A stretch of DNA of 64,000 nucleotides from Opisthorchis felineus (taxonomy: Eukaryota; Platyhelminthes; Trematoda; Opisthorchiida; Opisthorchiidae). This document shows, piece by piece, positions 13,701-27,324 of the stretch. The notes under the pieces are model-generated. The model ran no database searches and was not told the origin of the DNA. It saw only the letters and a program-made list of their open reading frames with translations. The position numbers and the translations under genes were made by a program. The stretch is from the NCBI GenBank assembly GCA_004794785.1, contig SJOL01006416.1:327119-391118 (forward strand). The letters run 5' to 3'. Within the stretch, counting starts at the first letter, position 1; each line of letters starts with the position of its first letter.

Positions 13701-16700
13701 TGATGCTTTATCTGAAATGGCAAGCTGCTCGAACTAGGAGGATAATAACAACTTCGACCGTACAGCATCTGGATAAAAAACTCGATGATGTTGTATCAAA
13801 TCCGAGGCATAGTCGGGATAGCTGACAAGGCGTCTTCTAATCAACACACCCGGACAGCACTTCATCGTTGTGGTGGTTACGGCCACAGCCAATAGGCATC
13901 GTGAAATTTGTTGCCAACACCTCTTTGCGCATGCGGCGGTCTATCTTTTCTCCACACAAACATGTGGCTTTGGACGCCCACCCAGAATGCTGTTCAAACA
14001 AGTAATGCCGGTATACCAAGGTCATCTTCGTCGATGTAGCGGTGTAAGGTAGAAGAATTAAAATCGTACGCACTTTAGTTCTAATAATGCTTTAAATATC
14101 ACTACCTCAGGTTTCAAAATAATTTGTACTGAAGAGCCCTTTCCAGAAATATGTTCATAAAATCACCTATTTTCTTCATTAAAATGGAAACCTTGATTTT
14201 TTCTCATTGCAGAGGTGCAGGAACTAAGAACTAGTAAGATGCTTGGTGACTAAACTTCAGGAGGCAGATATTTTCTGTACAAAGTTTCAAGTCACTAAGA
14301 TACGTGTATTCCTATGTAAAGAAATTTTTGAATGATTCATAAACTCATCGATGGACGAAAATGCTCACTTCACAAAAATATCTCAGAACACTTCGAGTTT
14401 AAACTTCCTCAGGACGCGAACTTTCAGAGGACGAAATGTGATCAGCCTATTTTTTAGGTGAGCATCGCAGAAGCGGATGGAATTTCGAATATCATTTTAT
14501 AAAAGCAGCTTTACTTTTAAACTATATATGTTATTTTTCATGGGATTCTGACAACCGCGTGAAATTTTGCTCGCAAAAGCTCTTTATGTTTATGAGAATG
14601 ACGTAAAGAGAAAAAAATCGTGACCAACCCGTGCCCATGATAGCAAAGACTTTTTAGCACCTATCCTCCTAAATCTACATTCACAGTACAAGGAGTTTCG
14701 TCAAACAACCCAAAGAACATGATCACTGGAGCGCAAACTTTTCGAACTGGAAGCAGTCTAATCACATACACAGGGAGGCATATCCGTTTCGATAATCACA
14801 ATATGTTGACCAGGTGTAAGCATAGGACGTGAGTACTCTGTCCTCATTAAAAAGTGATTTGTCCTATCAACCCGCCTGTCACAGTGTTCCAGCTGAGACT
14901 TCGTCTGATAACACAGTCTGGTCAGAATACCATGAAGGCGTATTAGAAGTCAATGTAGCAGACTTGGAGCTCGTTTTCTGAAAGGATGTCTGAATGCAAG
15001 CAGACGGACCACGAACTCTGTGGAAAAACGTCTCTCCGTATTATAGTTTTCCAACCGTAGTACTGTAACCCTCTGGTTCGTTTGATACAAGGCAACACTC
15101 TTTTTTCGGGATACTGTATGTTGTTCAGCTCCTCCTCTAGAATACAACAGTCTGTAGAAGAGCGTGTGCGCCGGAAAAAATAACAATCTCTTGCTTCAGA
15201 AGGGGGGTTTGTTCCTCTGAAAGATAGGTCGGTAAACCAACTTTACCTGTGTTCCATGGCATATAGTCTTATGTGAAGGTTTTCCACGCCTGAAAGCTTG
15301 CACCGATATAACGTGAGGCAGGCATTCGAACCCTAAAAATGACTTACACCATCAACATCGTATTCTTCGTTTTCGTTTTCCTTCGACAGCTTCACGCACT
15401 TTAGACGACCAGCTGGCAAGGCATGTGCATGTGGGACCAAAATCGGTAGCTGCACACATTTTTGCGTTAGGCCCTTTAAAGTTGGCTCCAAATCACCAGT
15501 CTCGGAAATGATATTCACCTCAATGGTCTGGTCAGTTTGCTGAAGCCACACTTGAAAGCCATGATGGACAAATTGTCGGTGTATTCAGAGAAGCGTCTAG
15601 GAGTTGATTGTTCAGTAGCCTTACAGTAGGCTCCACTTTATTGGAAAGACGCCTGGACATTACACACAATCTGCCCACCGGTTGTGATTGGATGGATTAG
15701 TCAACCATCGCCTTGCTAATATGATAACCGGATAGGATATGTATACGCCGTGAAATGGTACGTTAGCTGCTCGCTCTCGTGATAACAGCTGAAACCAGCT
15801 ACCTTGATAACCACGCCACAGTTGATCAGTTTGATTTTCCTCTGGCCCAATAAATGTGGTACTAACACCTGAAGCGGTAGTTCATCGTGTGTTGAGAATC
15901 TTATCATGATCTATAAGTTTTGCTCCCCTTCCTCCATGGTATACCTCATGCGTTACTGGCATCCAGACCAGAGGAACTGTATGAAATAACAATGTTCCGT
16001 TAATTCGTTACAGAAAAGCCGTGATAATTTATTCCAGTTGCACATACTCAAATAGGCATGCCAATATTGCGTGAACTATCATCACCGCCTGGCTTCATTA
16101 CAAATCGTTTACTGATTGGTAGTCAAACCACAAATAATCAGATTTTTCTCCCCTAACACACCAAATCTGTTAGTAACGGGAGAAAAATGCATTGGCATGA
16201 CTTCGTGCTCAGACATTTACTCTGCATCGTCAACGATATCTATCTCTAGACATTTGTCAACAGTGCCTTGATCAGGAATTTCTAAGAAGTTCAAAACTGT
16301 TGGCCTGTGTTCGGATTGTCGCAGTTGGCCGCTATTAGGGTGGTGGCTTTGGGGGGCCATGCACGCAAGTGGTGTCACTCACAAAAGCGTGAATGAAATA
16401 GATTGCCTTAGTAGCGGTTGGCAGTGGCCAGTAAGCCAGTCCCACATTGCTCAGTCTGGGGAAGCCTGTGCCTGGCCCCCGTAAGTCTTCTATTCTAAGC
16501 AGTCAGGGATTTAAAAAGTACCTTCACTCCAAGTGTGGACCCGTCCTCCCACTGGGGGGGCACATTACATTTGTCCAGGGTCTAGCCCAAAAGCAGCATG
16601 GTAAAATTTGCCTCTGGATTTCTAAAACAAGTTTATGGTGTGTTTAAAGCATGTGGCTACATTCGACTGAGATGTTAGGTCATGCTGTATCACAATATCA

Positions 16701-18628
16701 CGACTTACAAAGAGAAAACTGGAATATCTGTCAAGAGTTGTCATTTGTTGGTTTCGTCCTCTTTCGTACCTGCACTCAGTTTTCTAGGAGCACACCTTCT
16801 TTTTTGAATAAAAGTATTTTGGAGAACTGCTTGGATTTTACTGTCAGCATTTTCTCCTAACGGTGTGTCTTCAAGCCGCAGAGCACCATGTGAAACAACC
16901 GAAGGACAGTCGTACTCTTCTACGCTGGATGGTTTAAGTCAGCATTACGCGCTTAGCATCGCCTGACCGGTGTCAATCCCTTGAAATGTTAGGAAAGACA
17001 CCATTCATAGCTATCAGGCTTTGTTTTGGCGATCACTGCTTGGTTCGCTGCAACCGAGTGTAGGACACTTTAGACCCAGAACAAAGCTACCAACAGGAGG
17101 AAACACAAAGCACCTCTCTGACAGGAAAACGGAGGTCAACTAGTCATGCCTGTTTTATCCCATTCAAGTTTAGATTATAAGTTGTCGTTGCGGAAACCTG
17201 ACACCCTAGCCGGCTGAGGCTGATTTACACCGTACGTTTGAGCACAAAGTGATGAATAATGCAGCTAGATGGTAACGCATTTGGATAGGCCTTAACTAGC
17301 CCCACTGTTCGTGAAAATCTACAGGACCAAATACGGTGTCATTGCATTTAACTGACTCCTTGTGGACACTACAGAAAAGAAAATGTGGCAAGCAGAACCA
17401 GTGGATATTTCTAAAATAATCGGATTGGATGTATGCAGCGAAAGATAATTTATCCTTTGAAGTGCCGTACAAATTTTGGGGGGCTTTCATCAAACATGAA
17501 ACCAGAAGATGCTTATGCAGGATGTAGCGATTCAAACAACTGATGCGTGCATTTGCGAAGACCTCTTTTACTAAAAAGCCTTAATTCTAAAGCAATTAAA
17601 ATTCACTCTGTGACTACCTCGGCTCACTGCCTCAAATATAGACCGGTACAACTTACACACAAAGAGTGACACAGTTAGAAATGGACAGATAATGCCTCTG
17701 GCGGACGCCCCTAACCGTGTCTGCTTTTTCTGAACTTTCGGAAAGCTAACCGTTCTAGAGTTAAAATGGTCCCAGATTTTCAGTCAACCAACTCTTTAAT
17801 ATTCTATTATCACCTTGTTTTTTTCAGTTTTTCTCACAAAATCCAAAACTGAGCAAAGGAGTTCGACGTACACCTTTGTCAATTGAAACGACTAACACAG
17901 ATGAAATCCAGAAGTAGTATATTCTTATGAAACAATAATACACCTAACAGAGGCTTCCTGCAATGTCAACAAAGCCGACGTGTTTGATAATTTTTAGGCA
18001 ATATGCCGAGGAACCTTGAAATCGGTCTTCCTGCAGCGGTGAAGCTAGTGCACTAGTTTCATTTCAAAAGGTAAAACGCGGTGAAGAATAGACGACAAAG
18101 CACTACAGGCCAGACAAATAGCAACTCAATTCAGTTGTCTCGATTTTCAGCTTGCTAAAAAGTTTTATATCAAGTGATTGGTTGCATAAATTGCTTGTCC
18201 TGTGACGAGACTGGTTGGTGCTCATCGATAACAACTTCCAGAGGTTCTAAGGCTTAACAAAGATTTTAATTTTTCACCCAAGATTTGAGAAGAATGCGAC
18301 AAAGTAAGTAGCCAAAATTGACAGTCAAACCTTATGTACTCGGCTGTGATATACGTTTCACTATTCAAGCAAAATTCCTTCACACTGTAAAGTTAAGTCT
18401 TCAATTAAGTTCTGAAGGATAAGAAAGTAAAACTGTTTTGATGGTCTGATGTAAAGCCGGGCTATGTTATGCCCAGTCTTCCCTCGTCAACGGCATTCTT
18501 TGGGAAGAAACCTAAACAGAGGAAAGTTTTTCCAGTTACCCGTTGTTACCATTGGATGAAGTGAGCTTTCCTCTCGAGAGCGGACAGTAGACGAGACATT
18601 TCGGATAAAATAGGATGAGGATCATATA
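7793..18628. other. Long unassigned stretch
   Basis: About 10.8 kb without a gene I can name. It includes a short AT-rich run (12,530-12,600, TATATA-type). Open frames up to about 146 codons (minus, 9,059-9,499) have no recognisable domain. The only frame with a weak exon-like look is minus 15,333-15,551, listed separately. The rest looks like intron or intergenic DNA. Confidence 0.5.
15333..15551 (-). CDS. Possible exon, unrecognised (low confidence)
   Basis: A minus-strand frame gives a balanced, protein-like peptide containing TIEVNIISETGDLEPTLKGL, LPILVPHAHALPAG and an acidic end, KENENEEYDVDG. Right after the final GATGGT comes GTAAGTC, a good match to a splice donor. Several possible acceptor AGs lie at the upstream edge, after TTTCAAG and CTTCAG. 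I do not recognise the family and no flanking exon was found. An adjacent minus frame at 15,716-15,907 has a similar look but no splice evidence. It may be a chance frame. Confidence 0.18.
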   Translation of the reverse strand: MWLQQTDQTIEVNIISETGDLEPTLKGLTQKCVQLPILVPHAHALPAGRLKCVKLSKENENEEYDVDGVSHF

Positions 18629-18840
18629 GGCGCAACACACTACTCATAAGTTTGCTAAAAACTGTTCGACAGCCCACGATCGGTATCACCCTTCCGAAGG
18701 CTCATCAGGTAGGCGCGGTCCCCGAATTTCCATCAACGTTATCTTCTACTTGAACCTCACAAACGAGTGATTCAGCTGGGTTCCAGGTGCGTCTTTCGTC
18801 AAAACCAAATTGTTATGCAGATGAGCGTATAAGTCGAAAG
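18629..18840 (-). repeat. R-family repeat, copy R2
   Basis: Same layout as R1. Module A is at 18,629-18,750 (starting AACACACTACTCATAAG, then GGCTCATCAGGTAGGCGCGG). It is joined through CCTCACAAACGAGTG to module B, which reads GATTCAGCTGGGTTCCAGG onward. B is inverted relative to A when compared with R3-R5, as in R1, so R1 and R2 define a subfamily. The flanks are unrelated to the flanks of R1. Confidence 0.8.
18668..18720 (-). pseudogene. Hammerhead ribozyme in R2, one core change
   Basis: On the minus strand the order is GAC, loop, GCCTAC, CTGATGA (18,708-18,702, intact), and a strong stem II hairpin built on CCTTCGGAAGG. GATA then replaces the invariant GAAA, followed by CCGAT, C, GTGGGC, T, GTC. 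Stem I pairs perfectly (GCCUAC with GUGGGC, then GAC with GUC). The A-to-U change in the GAAA box and the broken ACCGGT palindrome should abolish cleavage. Confidence 0.7.
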
Positions 18841-21800
18841 ATAAGAATCGCTGTGAATATCCAATTGGTCAAAAACATGACTAGCGTGATCTGAGTAGAC
18901 CAGTTTCGAAACCTGAAAGCTGGCTTACATCGATCAATTCCGCCAAGACAGAGAGAAGACAACATTCCATTTAATCTTATCGGTTGAACATGTGACACAG
19001 GCAAAGCTATGCATAATGTTGACACAAAAGCAGTGAACGTCATGTGTTATATAAAGTCCAAAATGTCGTAAACTATGTTCAGGGTGATTGGATCAATTGA
19101 GCAAAGATATCTTTTTCTACATAATTCCGACCAAAGACTTCTAACAAACGGAGCTTTTGCAAACTCCAAGATCATTAGGTTGTGGTCTTGTGTGGGGCTG
19201 TGAATCCAGCACATCAGTGGAGTTGTCAGGATAGCTGTTATCCAGCAGGATTTGTGTAAGAAATGGTTATTTTACCAGGTGTAAATCGTTGAAGTGTATG
19301 TTCCCTGCTCTGGGTTATCACGAGTTAGGATTTGTAGATCATTGGAGCAAAGAACTATCTTCCCTTAAGTAGCATGTGGCACTCTCATTTGTTCCTGTGC
19401 GGCAGTTTTTTTTAGATAAACCTTGTTTTAAGTCTGCCTTCGATCTGTGTTGACCTGTAGACCGTAACAAACCTGAGTGACATTGCAAGGTTTAATCCAA
19501 TACACTGTTGATGTTGCTTGAAACCCATCAGATGATAAAATTCCACTAGAGTCCCGGTCAGAAGAAGCAGCTTCACTGGGAACGATAACTCTTACTTTTT
19601 ATGAACCATTTCCAGAAAGTTCAAGCATAAGGTTTGCAGGTTATCACGTGCTAGATGAGGATCGTGAAAATGTAGAAAAGATGTCTTTTGTAGGATATTA
19701 CTTATCAGGTTGACAAAGACTGTGCAGCACTTCCAACCATTCACTAGTTGTCAGTCTCCTAACAAATGTTTACGCATGTAATCAACCAATCAAAGCTGTT
19801 TGAATTCATATACGCCGTGTGCGAAGGCGAGGTATGAGTTTAGTTGGTCTCAAGTAGCCAAGAGTTTGAACGTTAGACCTCAAAGTCAAAATATCTGATT
19901 CTTCTACGTCCATCTGATACGCCTTATCGCTTATGGGAGTCGCTTTTACAAGACCGACAGCTTCCACTTTAGGCTTTTCTCTTGGTAACAACCGCAGCCA
20001 CACGGAGGATATCTATACCTGGCCTAACTTTGTCGGCTCTCACTTATTCAGTCGTGATAACCAGTGAAGAGCTACTGGGCCTGAGTTGCGCTGTTGAAAC
20101 GCGAGGCCAAATGAGAAAAATCAATTCAAAACTGCTTAAAAATGGTTGTTCTCCGAATTTTCTCTTTTTAAATAAGCTCTATTTGCACAAGCACGTAATC
20201 ATTATCCGATAATGAGCTGGCAAAGGTATTAAAAGTTGTTGGCTTGTTCGCCGGGCTTGGAATCTAATTTGCAAACATTTTGTCACCACATTTCTGGAGG
20301 ACCTCATGAATGCACTGTTTGGTGAGCGTTACCTCCCCTCGTGCTTGAAATTGGAGATTTCGTAGTGCGTGAAGTTCGACCAGTTTGACTGGATAGCAGG
20401 AAAGTCGATGGATTACATTTCTGTATATCAAGGATATTCCCGAAATGGCTGCAAGACTATTCTGACAACACGAATTAATAGAAGGATGAAAAACCAGTAA
20501 TACACTGCAGAAGGCCAGAAGCCACTATGAAGGCCACTGTTATGTAAGACATTTAGTTTAACGATTGCAGAAAACTATACGGAGGATTTCAAAGAGATTG
20601 TCTATCGGAATATACAAACACCAACTCGTGAGCAGAAGACACGGTCAGTTATTGCTGATCATAATCTTCGCGCTGATTGCATGAAAACCAAGGGAAACAT
20701 CAGGCAATACCACAAGCAGGAAAAACAAGGGAACGCAGATTTACGTAGGTACTTTGTCGAAAAATAGTCAACAAACAGATTGATCCATACACAAAACCCT
20801 GTTATAACAGAAGCGATAAATTAACAGGAGAATGAAGGACGATGAGATGGGTAGCCACGTTGAAATCGGTAGCTGCAGAATGCGCCACTGGAAAGAATCT
20901 AGGCGCCATCAGTGTGAACCAAACGGATCGATAAAAGTACGCAATATCTGAAACACAACAACCAATCAGAAAAAAGATTTGCATTCTTATATGTACCATA
21001 TAGGTCACAAAGACAAATGAGAGCGCACAATTTACCAGCCGGAACGACCAGACAAATCAAAGCACTTCCAAACCACAAAGCAACACGTGAGTCTGAAGGG
21101 TCAATCAAAACAAAATTCGGAAACTACTAAAAAACGAGTGCGTCCTTCAAACCAAGCAACTAACGGTCAATCGGACCAGAGTGCAACGGGGAAGTAGAAC
21201 GGCCCAATAAGTAACCAGAGAACGGGAATCATCGCTAGCCAATCATACTAGAGAAAGGAGCTGTTCTTAGCTAAGATTCATAAACTCAAGCACGAGAGGA
21301 GGTGCACCCACCTAACAGTGCACTGACGACATCTCCTCAAATGGTTATTAAGTGTTTTCAAATCAACTGCCAAGCTCGGCGAACAAGCTAATAAGTGATA
21401 AATTCACCCGAGCTATCAACAGTCCTCCAAAGGATAGAGTAACAACTATCGGTTTCTATTGTATTTGGCCGTCTTTCTACCAATGTTGAGCACGTAGAAC
21501 GACGGTGATGTAAATGGGGGAACGTGCGATAGTTTCACAACACTCCCAATAAACAAATCAGCACGGATAATTGAGTACTAGTCTGATGGAGTCTATTGAC
21601 CTGGAGAAGCCAGTAATAGAGGTGAATTGCGTCAGTGAGTTCAACGATTTAGTCGTGAAGCAGAGATACATGGCGTTCTATAGACCATAGCTGGTTAGGT
21701 CCGGATTTGACGCAGTCAAATTCAGGTCAGAAGTGTGCTCAGAATTGACAAAGGCAACAGCCGTGAGGATATTGTTCAGAATGTTTCATGCATGGTACCA

Positions 21801-24673
21801 GTCGAGAAACGAAAATCCCCGTAAAACCAAATTCCCCAACGGCGAGAACCATTTTGGTGGGTTCTGCGGTTGTCCAATCTAGAAGAAAGTAGCCTTGTTA
21901 AATGGTTGACACGCAGCTATTTTAAATAGCATACGTTGGGAATCAGCAAAAACGTTCAAATGAAAGAGTAAAATTGTTCTGCTAGTTTCAGTATGCAACA
22001 ATTTTTTTGTATTTTCTTTAAGAAAGCGAAAAGTGTGCACAAGTAAGCAAACAAATTACATAAATTATTAAGTAATGTTACGGCTACGAACGCACTCATC
22101 TTTATGCAGTCATGTGATCGCTTACTCTTCTTTTGTTGTTAAAAAATTTGATCTTGAGGTCTTTGAGTTGCATAGCTGCTCCAGAAATGTAATTCATGTG
22201 AACTGTAGATTGAACATGTAGAAATGTAGATGTTGAACTGTAGATCGTACTAACAGAACCACAACACTTGCTGAGTGTATGTAAATATTTCGATATTTGT
22301 GCTCATTCCTGACCATCTCATTCTTGTTTGAATCAGCCAAAAGAAAACAAAAGTTAGTCTGTCCATTTTGAGTATGGAAAGTGGATTTGCTATTGAGGGA
22401 GCAGAATTTATTAGATTGTGTTAGATATGATAATACTTGGACTGCTTACTGGTTTTCGGCTAAAGGTACACTTTTGGATGATAGTTTGGTCAGGGTGATC
22501 AAGCGTGAACGACTGCGCTTCCGGAGACCTGTCGTTGAAACTGAGATTTTCTCCAACTATTGGAGTCCGTTTATGCTGAAAATCCGAGGTGACCAATGCA
22601 TATGTCTTTTTCTCGTCATTTATATGGAGTGCTCATTTCCTGATTCGGGAGGTAGGTACAAATCCGCCAGCTTACTGCGGATGACAGACAGGTAATGCGA
22701 GTAACTTTTATCTGGATAGAAGTTGACACCACTTATCCTCTCATCACTACGTTCCTGTTACTTGATGCAGTTTTGACCAGGTATCTCATTGACGACGACG
22801 CTAAACAAATCCAATGGGTTCCGTAATGAGACTTTTTTCGGACAGTTTATCTCACGTCAGTTTGTTGACGTTCCTGCGAGAAGGAATCCTCTCAGTTTTT
22901 CCGCTTTACACGTGCTACTCTAGTTTCACAGGATTTAACCACGGGGATTATGAACAGTCAGTTTATTTCGAAAGTCGTCAGATGTGTTGAACACGGAAGC
23001 GGAAAATTACCTCAGGTTTATTCTGTGCTCCTAATTGGGGTCTGAAGCTTCCAGATAATGCATTCAATCGTACAGATGGTTGTGAAACAAATTTGACCGA
23101 CTACGCACTCTGCGCGTAAATTTCCAATTAGGCGAGACACTGAATAGGTTAAGTTTGTTGTGTTAATCTCATGAGCTCTCCATACTAACAAATTTGGTAG
23201 TCTTTTTGGCTATAAATCTGGAAGATTTTTCTGACGATTAAACTCTTGTAGAAATACGTCGGCATCTGTTTGATTGCCAGCATTTGTCCAAACTCGCGGA
23301 CCGGCTATCAGATTTGTACTGTGTATCGATTTTCTTTTAAAGTTACCTGTGTATGATGTATGCCCCAAAACATTTACTAATGAGTGTGCTTTCCAGAATG
23401 ATATCTGGTTACGTCCCGTTGTTGGTTTTACACAATCAGCCTTACAGTATAGGTTTAAGGAAACTTGTAGACAGACTTATGTCCGTGTGGCTAGAAAGTT
23501 TGCTATTAAACTGGGGAAATTTGATTAAATCCTACAAACTCCACATAAAGGTGATCAATTTTTGTAGAGGTTTTATCATCGGAAGATTCCAGGTTCTTTA
23601 ATCGGTTTTCTATCATGGTGGTTTTGTCGTGAATAAGTGAAGGATTCCGGTTAGCACACTTTGAAAAATAAGGTAAGGTATTTTGTTTTAACTCAACTAA
23701 AAGCTGGACGATGAGAGAGAGCTTGAACAATATGCAGTTATCAAAGAGGCAGATAATCGATATTCATGTACATACCCATATAAGTGTGCTACTCCCACTA
23801 ATCAGCATTACTCCGCGCTTTGTAAGCGTGATTCCTTAAGTAGTCAATCTTATAACCAACACAACAGATAACAGAAGTGTTATGATTGAATTTCTATTTA
23901 AAAATAGCCTGGCCTTTAGTGGTTCACATAGCAACAGTATTTTTCCCACTAATTTGGTTTTTGAAAAAGCAAATGTCAAGCGTTCTTGCTCACAGCCTAA
24001 GCTCAATAAATTGTTCTTTTCAAGAAGAATCTCCGGAAGCTCCACAGGTCTAACGGATGCACCATTGTACCATTTAAAGATAAATTCTCCCAAATATATC
24101 CGAAATTGGACTTAAACACCTGTGTTACTTTTTTATACTCAAACTGGAAGCTTCTAATTGACTGGCCTGGCAAGTCTAGGAAATGTCGAGAGAACGCTGA
24201 TGTAGCTGCTTATTTCATGATTGGTGTTTCCTAGGCTATCTACTGAATTTGGACGTCGACTGAGGCAATAATATTGGCCAATTACAACACGGTATTTTCT
24301 GTTGTGGAAAAGCAGTGTTTCTACTTCCAGGTGTGAGTTTTGTTTTTACCAAGTTGTTGGTTTTTAGAGCATATTTGGTTGGATCCTGATAAGCTGGGAC
24401 AAAACATTGCTTTTGTTATGATTGGGAGTCACTAGAGAGGCGTTAGTTGATGATTTCAAGTTCTCACTTATTTGACCACGTGTGGTTTTATCATGATGAT
24501 CAGGTGGTAAGTTTTTATTAGCTGTGAAATTTAAGTTGAACCATCTATCGAATTATTCAGACAGTCATCTGGGTGTTGACTTACTCGAACAATATCGCTA
24601 AAAAACGGGATTTTGTAAGCTCAGCTAACATCACCATCAGAAGTATCAATCGTCCAGAAGGATTAGTTAATTA
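18841..24673. other. Unassigned sequence with one partial family-M end
   Basis: No gene is recognised. Near 21,364-21,425 the string GCCAAGCTCGGCGAACAAGC with AATAAATTCACCGAGCT-like flank matches the right end of the family-M inverted-repeat element. Minus frames around 20,802-21,108 are hydrophobic but carry no family motif. Confidence 0.5.
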
Positions 24674-24745
24674 TTTGGCCTAGGGTCTGCGTTTTTACTA
24701 AGACACAGATTTCTGTGTTCGATCCCACGAATGCAGACGGTCATC
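24674..24745 (+). repeat. tRNA-like sequence (tRNA pseudogene or SINE head)
   Basis: An A-box-like string, TTGGCCTAGGGTCTGCG, is followed about 42 bp later by a good B box, TGTTCGATCCCACG. Between them is a plausible anticodon-arm remnant (ACTAAGACACAGA). The acceptor stem does not close well, so I read this as a decayed tRNA-derived SINE head or tRNA pseudogene rather than a working tRNA. No A-tail is seen downstream. Confidence 0.5.
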
Positions 24746-27324
24746 TTCTTTTCTGGAGATTTTTTTATCTCAACAAAACAAATGGAAATAAGTGGTGTGC
24801 ACTACAATGTTCTTCTCGAGGTGGTTTCTTCCTTCGAGGATTTCTGCCAGGCAGCCACTCAATATGAAGTAAACAGAAACCAGCCATATTCAACCAGGAT
24901 TTTTATTAAACCTCTAAAAGAGAGGGAGCGTCAAAGCAAATTTTGTTGTTATATTGTGCAAAATTTGTCGTTCAACAGTTAGCAGAAAGCAGAATGAAAA
25001 TTTATTGGGTCATGCGGATGCAGGTTTTGAGAGACCTTAAGGCTTAAGCCAGTCATGTATCATGATTACCATTAGACCAGAAATAAGTGAAGCGTCAACG
25101 CTGTTGTTGTGCTCTATTGACAGATTTTAATTGAAAACGACAATGAAATACAACCAGAGAGAAGCTCAGTAAACTGGGCAGTACGCCCATTCAGGGATTT
25201 AAGAACATTAGCTTGTTCACATTTTTCGGTTATTTAAGGCGTTCTACAACCTCTTTACGTTTGTGCTTTCAAGTTAGGGATCTTGGAACACACTACATCA
25301 CGCTTCGATTGATCCATCCGTTTGAGATCCCCGTCTTCTTAGTTGTTGTTATCATTATTGACAGCAATATACCAGCAATACATACTGGCGCTTAACTGCC
25401 AAATAGCCATGAGAGCGGAAGGCACTTTTAGAAAGCGAAACGAGAAAGGGAGGATCTTCTATGTCATTGAAAAGAACGACCTTTATTAAGGTGCCTACAT
25501 ATATTCGGGCGGCATTAGACCAAAAACCTATCTGAGCACCATGTCGAATTAAGGTGTCATCAGCAGGACTGACCCAGGAAGGAGGGAAGATTCAGCTAGG
25601 CGACACCTAGGGAAACAGTTTAACAATTATGGCTGGGACGATCAATTGGAACATACAATGAACATAGACTGCTGTGTCTCAGGTCTCGTAATGTGAAAGA
25701 ATAAGCTATCTAGTGTGGCAAGAACGGAACAGGCTCTCAGTGAAGTGGTAACTCTAAGAGAATTGGTAAATGATGAAATCTTCGCAAAAGCGTGCAGCCC
25801 ACATTCAAGTGCCTACCAGCAGTCCACGTGATTTTGGCTGAAATCGGCGTTTTTTGTGTCATGACGTCCAGGCATTTCTAATAAGATGTCTGAATAAAGT
25901 GTTTTTGAGAGTTGGAACAGGAAATTTACTCTGCGGGTAGAAATCTAAGGATGACTCGATGCTAAGCTAAGGCATTTTAACACGACTTCAAATTATTTCT
26001 AGATTTCAGCTGTCATGCCAAAAGATTCCCGTCAGGTCACCTTGGGGCTTTTACCATGGCAGCATTTCAAGATGTCTCGATCCGCATAGATATCGGAAGA
26101 TTGCAGTCATATGATTTGGTCTGAGGGTAGCACGTCAACGGAGCTGACACCCTGTCAACATTGGGTTGTCGTCTACTGATGGCTTCTTACAAATCATCAC
26201 ATATACGCAAGGTCCAAAAATGGTCAGCTGCAATCTAGTTTTCATAGAACCGTCACATCCAAGGGAAGCGCTTTTGAACTTGTCCTGGAAGACGTTTTGC
26301 TCAAGTGTTAACGTGTCACTGTTTAAATCATAAAGAAAAAATCATGCGTTCCATGTCACATACTGACCAAAAACGGTATGGTTCGGAAATTATGGGTTAC
26401 AGAGGTTATCGGCGTTTGATGGCGTAATCCATGTAGTTCCGTCCAGACGAAATTCGTAGAATTTTAAACCTTGTGCTGTTCTGTTGCTACAACTGGTTCA
26501 CTGCGAAGTAATGTACCTGACTCCGTGACCCACTAATCTATGTACCCTTCACAGAACAATGCATGCAAATTCCGTGTGATCTCACAAATCGATGGTGCAA
26601 TAGCCAAGATTGGCGACCAGAATAAAAAGCCTTTGTTCCCCAGTTTCCTTGCGATCATGATATCCCACAGTCTTCTACACACAATAGCAGTATGTTTTCA
26701 ATGAAAGATTCAAATTCGCCAGGAGTCCCTCTGGTCTCAGTTTCACCATTTTATTGGTTCATCGCTTCAGATGATCCACTCACTTTATGTTGCCTCTTAT
26801 GGTCCACGTGCTACCCAGGAAGAGTTTCATTATTATCCATGAGTCTTCGATTGATGCTCCAGAACGAAGAAGAGATGCCTCACATTCGACAAAAGGATAC
26901 CGTCTCCAACTTCGTTGCGTAGACAAAGGAGCACTTAGTATGGAACAGTTAGGCACGTACCACTCAAAGAAGAGTGCTGAGGGTAAGTAAGGCCATCCGT
27001 TGCCGAGAATTAGATCAAGGGCTATGCATAGGTAGCATTTAGATCGGAAAATAATTTAAACCAAAGATTACATGAGGCAAATTCTATGCTCAGAGGGATT
27101 CACTTGATTGGATAGAGCAGCCCTTTCTGTAAGGCATATACAACAAGAGGAACACTTTACCCAGAATGGGCGAGAGCTCTTTCACACCTTTCACATCTCA
27201 AGTTTAACGAAGGGGATACAGTATATGTTTGCAGACACAAGACGTCACTCTGGGCGTGAAAAACTGGCCCAATTTACTGACTTAAACGAGACAAGTTAGG
27301 CCGTGTGAAAATCGGTTCATAAAT
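24746..27324. other. Unassigned sequence
   Basis: No recognised gene. A plus frame at 26,787-26,990 ends beside GAGGGTAAGTAAG, a near-perfect splice donor, and could be an exon end. Its peptide (…STKGYRLQLRCVDKGALS) is not assignable with confidence. Confidence 0.45.
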
